A stretch of DNA of 15,769 nucleotides from Pseudomonadota bacterium. Lineage in GTDB: Bacteria; Pseudomonadota; Alphaproteobacteria; Rhizobiales; Xanthobacteraceae. Both the position numbers and the translations under genes were made by a program. A model generated the notes under the pieces. It saw only the letters and a program-made list of their open reading frames with translations, had not been told where the DNA came from and did not search any database. Where the stretch lies: assembly GCA_023417665.1 (NCBI GenBank), contig JAEZFA010000091.1:1-15769 (forward strand), given 5' to 3'. Shown here piece by piece: positions 15,302 to 15,769 of the stretch (positions are counted from its first letter, which is position 1; every line of letters starts with the position of its first letter).

Positions 15302-15769
15302 CTACATTGTACGCGCCGGTCGGCCGGACTGTGCCCCGAAGCCTTCGATCAGAGCCTCCGTCCCGTCCAGGATCGCGAGCCGCTCTTGAAGGTCCAGTAG
15401 CCTGGCTTGGTTGGCCTCGGTCGGCTCCGCGCCAAACGCGCGTTCGGCCTCACGCAGCTCTCTAGATAGCGTGCGCTTCCGCCGATGCAAGCTCACGATT
15501 TGATGCCACCAGGCCAGAACATCCTCGGAGGCCGATTCCGGCCGGATTTCCCAGTCCGCACCGTGCGAAATGGCACGTTCCATGCGTGTCCGGATGGGGC
15601 CGGCACCGGCCTCCTCCAGCATGCCCGCCAGCATCACCGTCTCGGAAACATCCGCCCTCGCCGCTGCCTCCAGAATGGCCTTGCGCAAAGCGGCGGCATC
15701 GCCGTGGGCGAGTTCCAGTTCCGCGAACTCCTCGGCGTGATCCTGCAGGAGCCATGGATGGTTCAGGAC
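15302..15769 (-). CDS. dnaG: DNA primase, C-terminal part (runs off window)
   Basis: The last 155 residues of DnaG, the primase that makes RNA primers for replication. The visible part begins VLNHPWLLQDHAEEFAELELAHGDAAALRKAI. This is the start of the helical C-terminal domain that binds the replicative helicase DnaB; NHP-LL is a family mark. It continues WWHQIVSLHRRKRTLSRELREAERAFGAEPTEANQARLLDLQERLAILDGTEALIEGFG, a long helix pair typical of alphaproteobacterial DnaG ends. The catalytic zinc-finger and TOPRIM domains lie outside the window. The TAG stop is 57 bases before the GTG of rpoD on the same strand, the usual dnaG-rpoD arrangement, so some rpoD message is probably read through from dnaG. 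Confidence 0.88.
   Translation of the reverse strand, partial: VLNHPWLLQDHAEEFAELELAHGDAAALRKAILEAAARADVSETVMLAGMLEEAGAGPIRTRMERAISHGADWEIRPESASEDVLAWWHQIVSLHRRKRTLSRELREAERAFGAEPTEANQARLLDLQERLAILDGTEALIEGFGAQSGRPARTM

Overview
The window is about 62% GC and packed with genes on both strands. The mix suggests an alphaproteobacterium of the Hyphomicrobiales (Bradyrhizobium/Xanthobacteraceae-like). Supporting this are a dnaG-rpoD pair with an alphaproteobacterial RpoD, a SIMPL/BP26-type periplasmic protein, a PHA-system small protein, and several small membrane-protein families common in rhizobia. The taxonomic call is inferred from protein character only. I see no insertion sequence, prophage gene, CRISPR array or rRNA. 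No stretch longer than 300 bases lacks a gene; the longest gap is about 260 bases (9236-9495).

Layout. 1-136 holds nothing I recognise, followed by a tRNA-Ile2 (CAU) gene on the minus strand. 317-2129 is two tight convergent pairs: a secreted SIMPL protein facing panD (aspartate decarboxylase, pantothenate synthesis), then a DUF4112 protein facing a DUF1328 small membrane protein. 2197-6603 is a minus-strand run read from high to low coordinates: a two-helix membrane protein, an OFA-like MFS transporter, a 203-residue membrane protein 7 bases after it, a PHA-granule-region protein with its own likely promoter, and a second MFS transporter. 6751-8034 is a third, YcaD-like MFS transporter on the plus strand. 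It meets a membrane-bound GGDEF diguanylate cyclase (8045-9235, minus) tail to tail.

9496-12098 carries, all on the minus strand, a DJ-1/PfpI protein, a 73-residue hypothetical protein, an MltB-type lytic transglycosylase and a small membrane-anchored alpha/beta-hydrolase-like protein. The last is divergent from a four-helix membrane protein (12213-12662), with two strong dyads between them. A textbook bidirectional terminator separates that gene from rpoD (12719-15244, minus). rpoD lies directly downstream of the 3' end of dnaG, which runs off the window: the conserved macromolecular-synthesis pair.

This is mostly core-type chromosome, and I did not find a new multi-gene system. The most interesting signals are: (1) a two-tier hairpin in the leader of the PfpI gene, whose outer 12-bp stem buries the entire Shine-Dalgarno sequence; (2) a Lys/Ala-rich, histone-H1-like N-terminal tail on RpoD containing an internal duplication; (3) a 16-bp perfect palindrome and an 8-bp hairpin in one 114-bp divergent promoter region; (4) two hairpins with interchangeable arms in front of an MFS gene.
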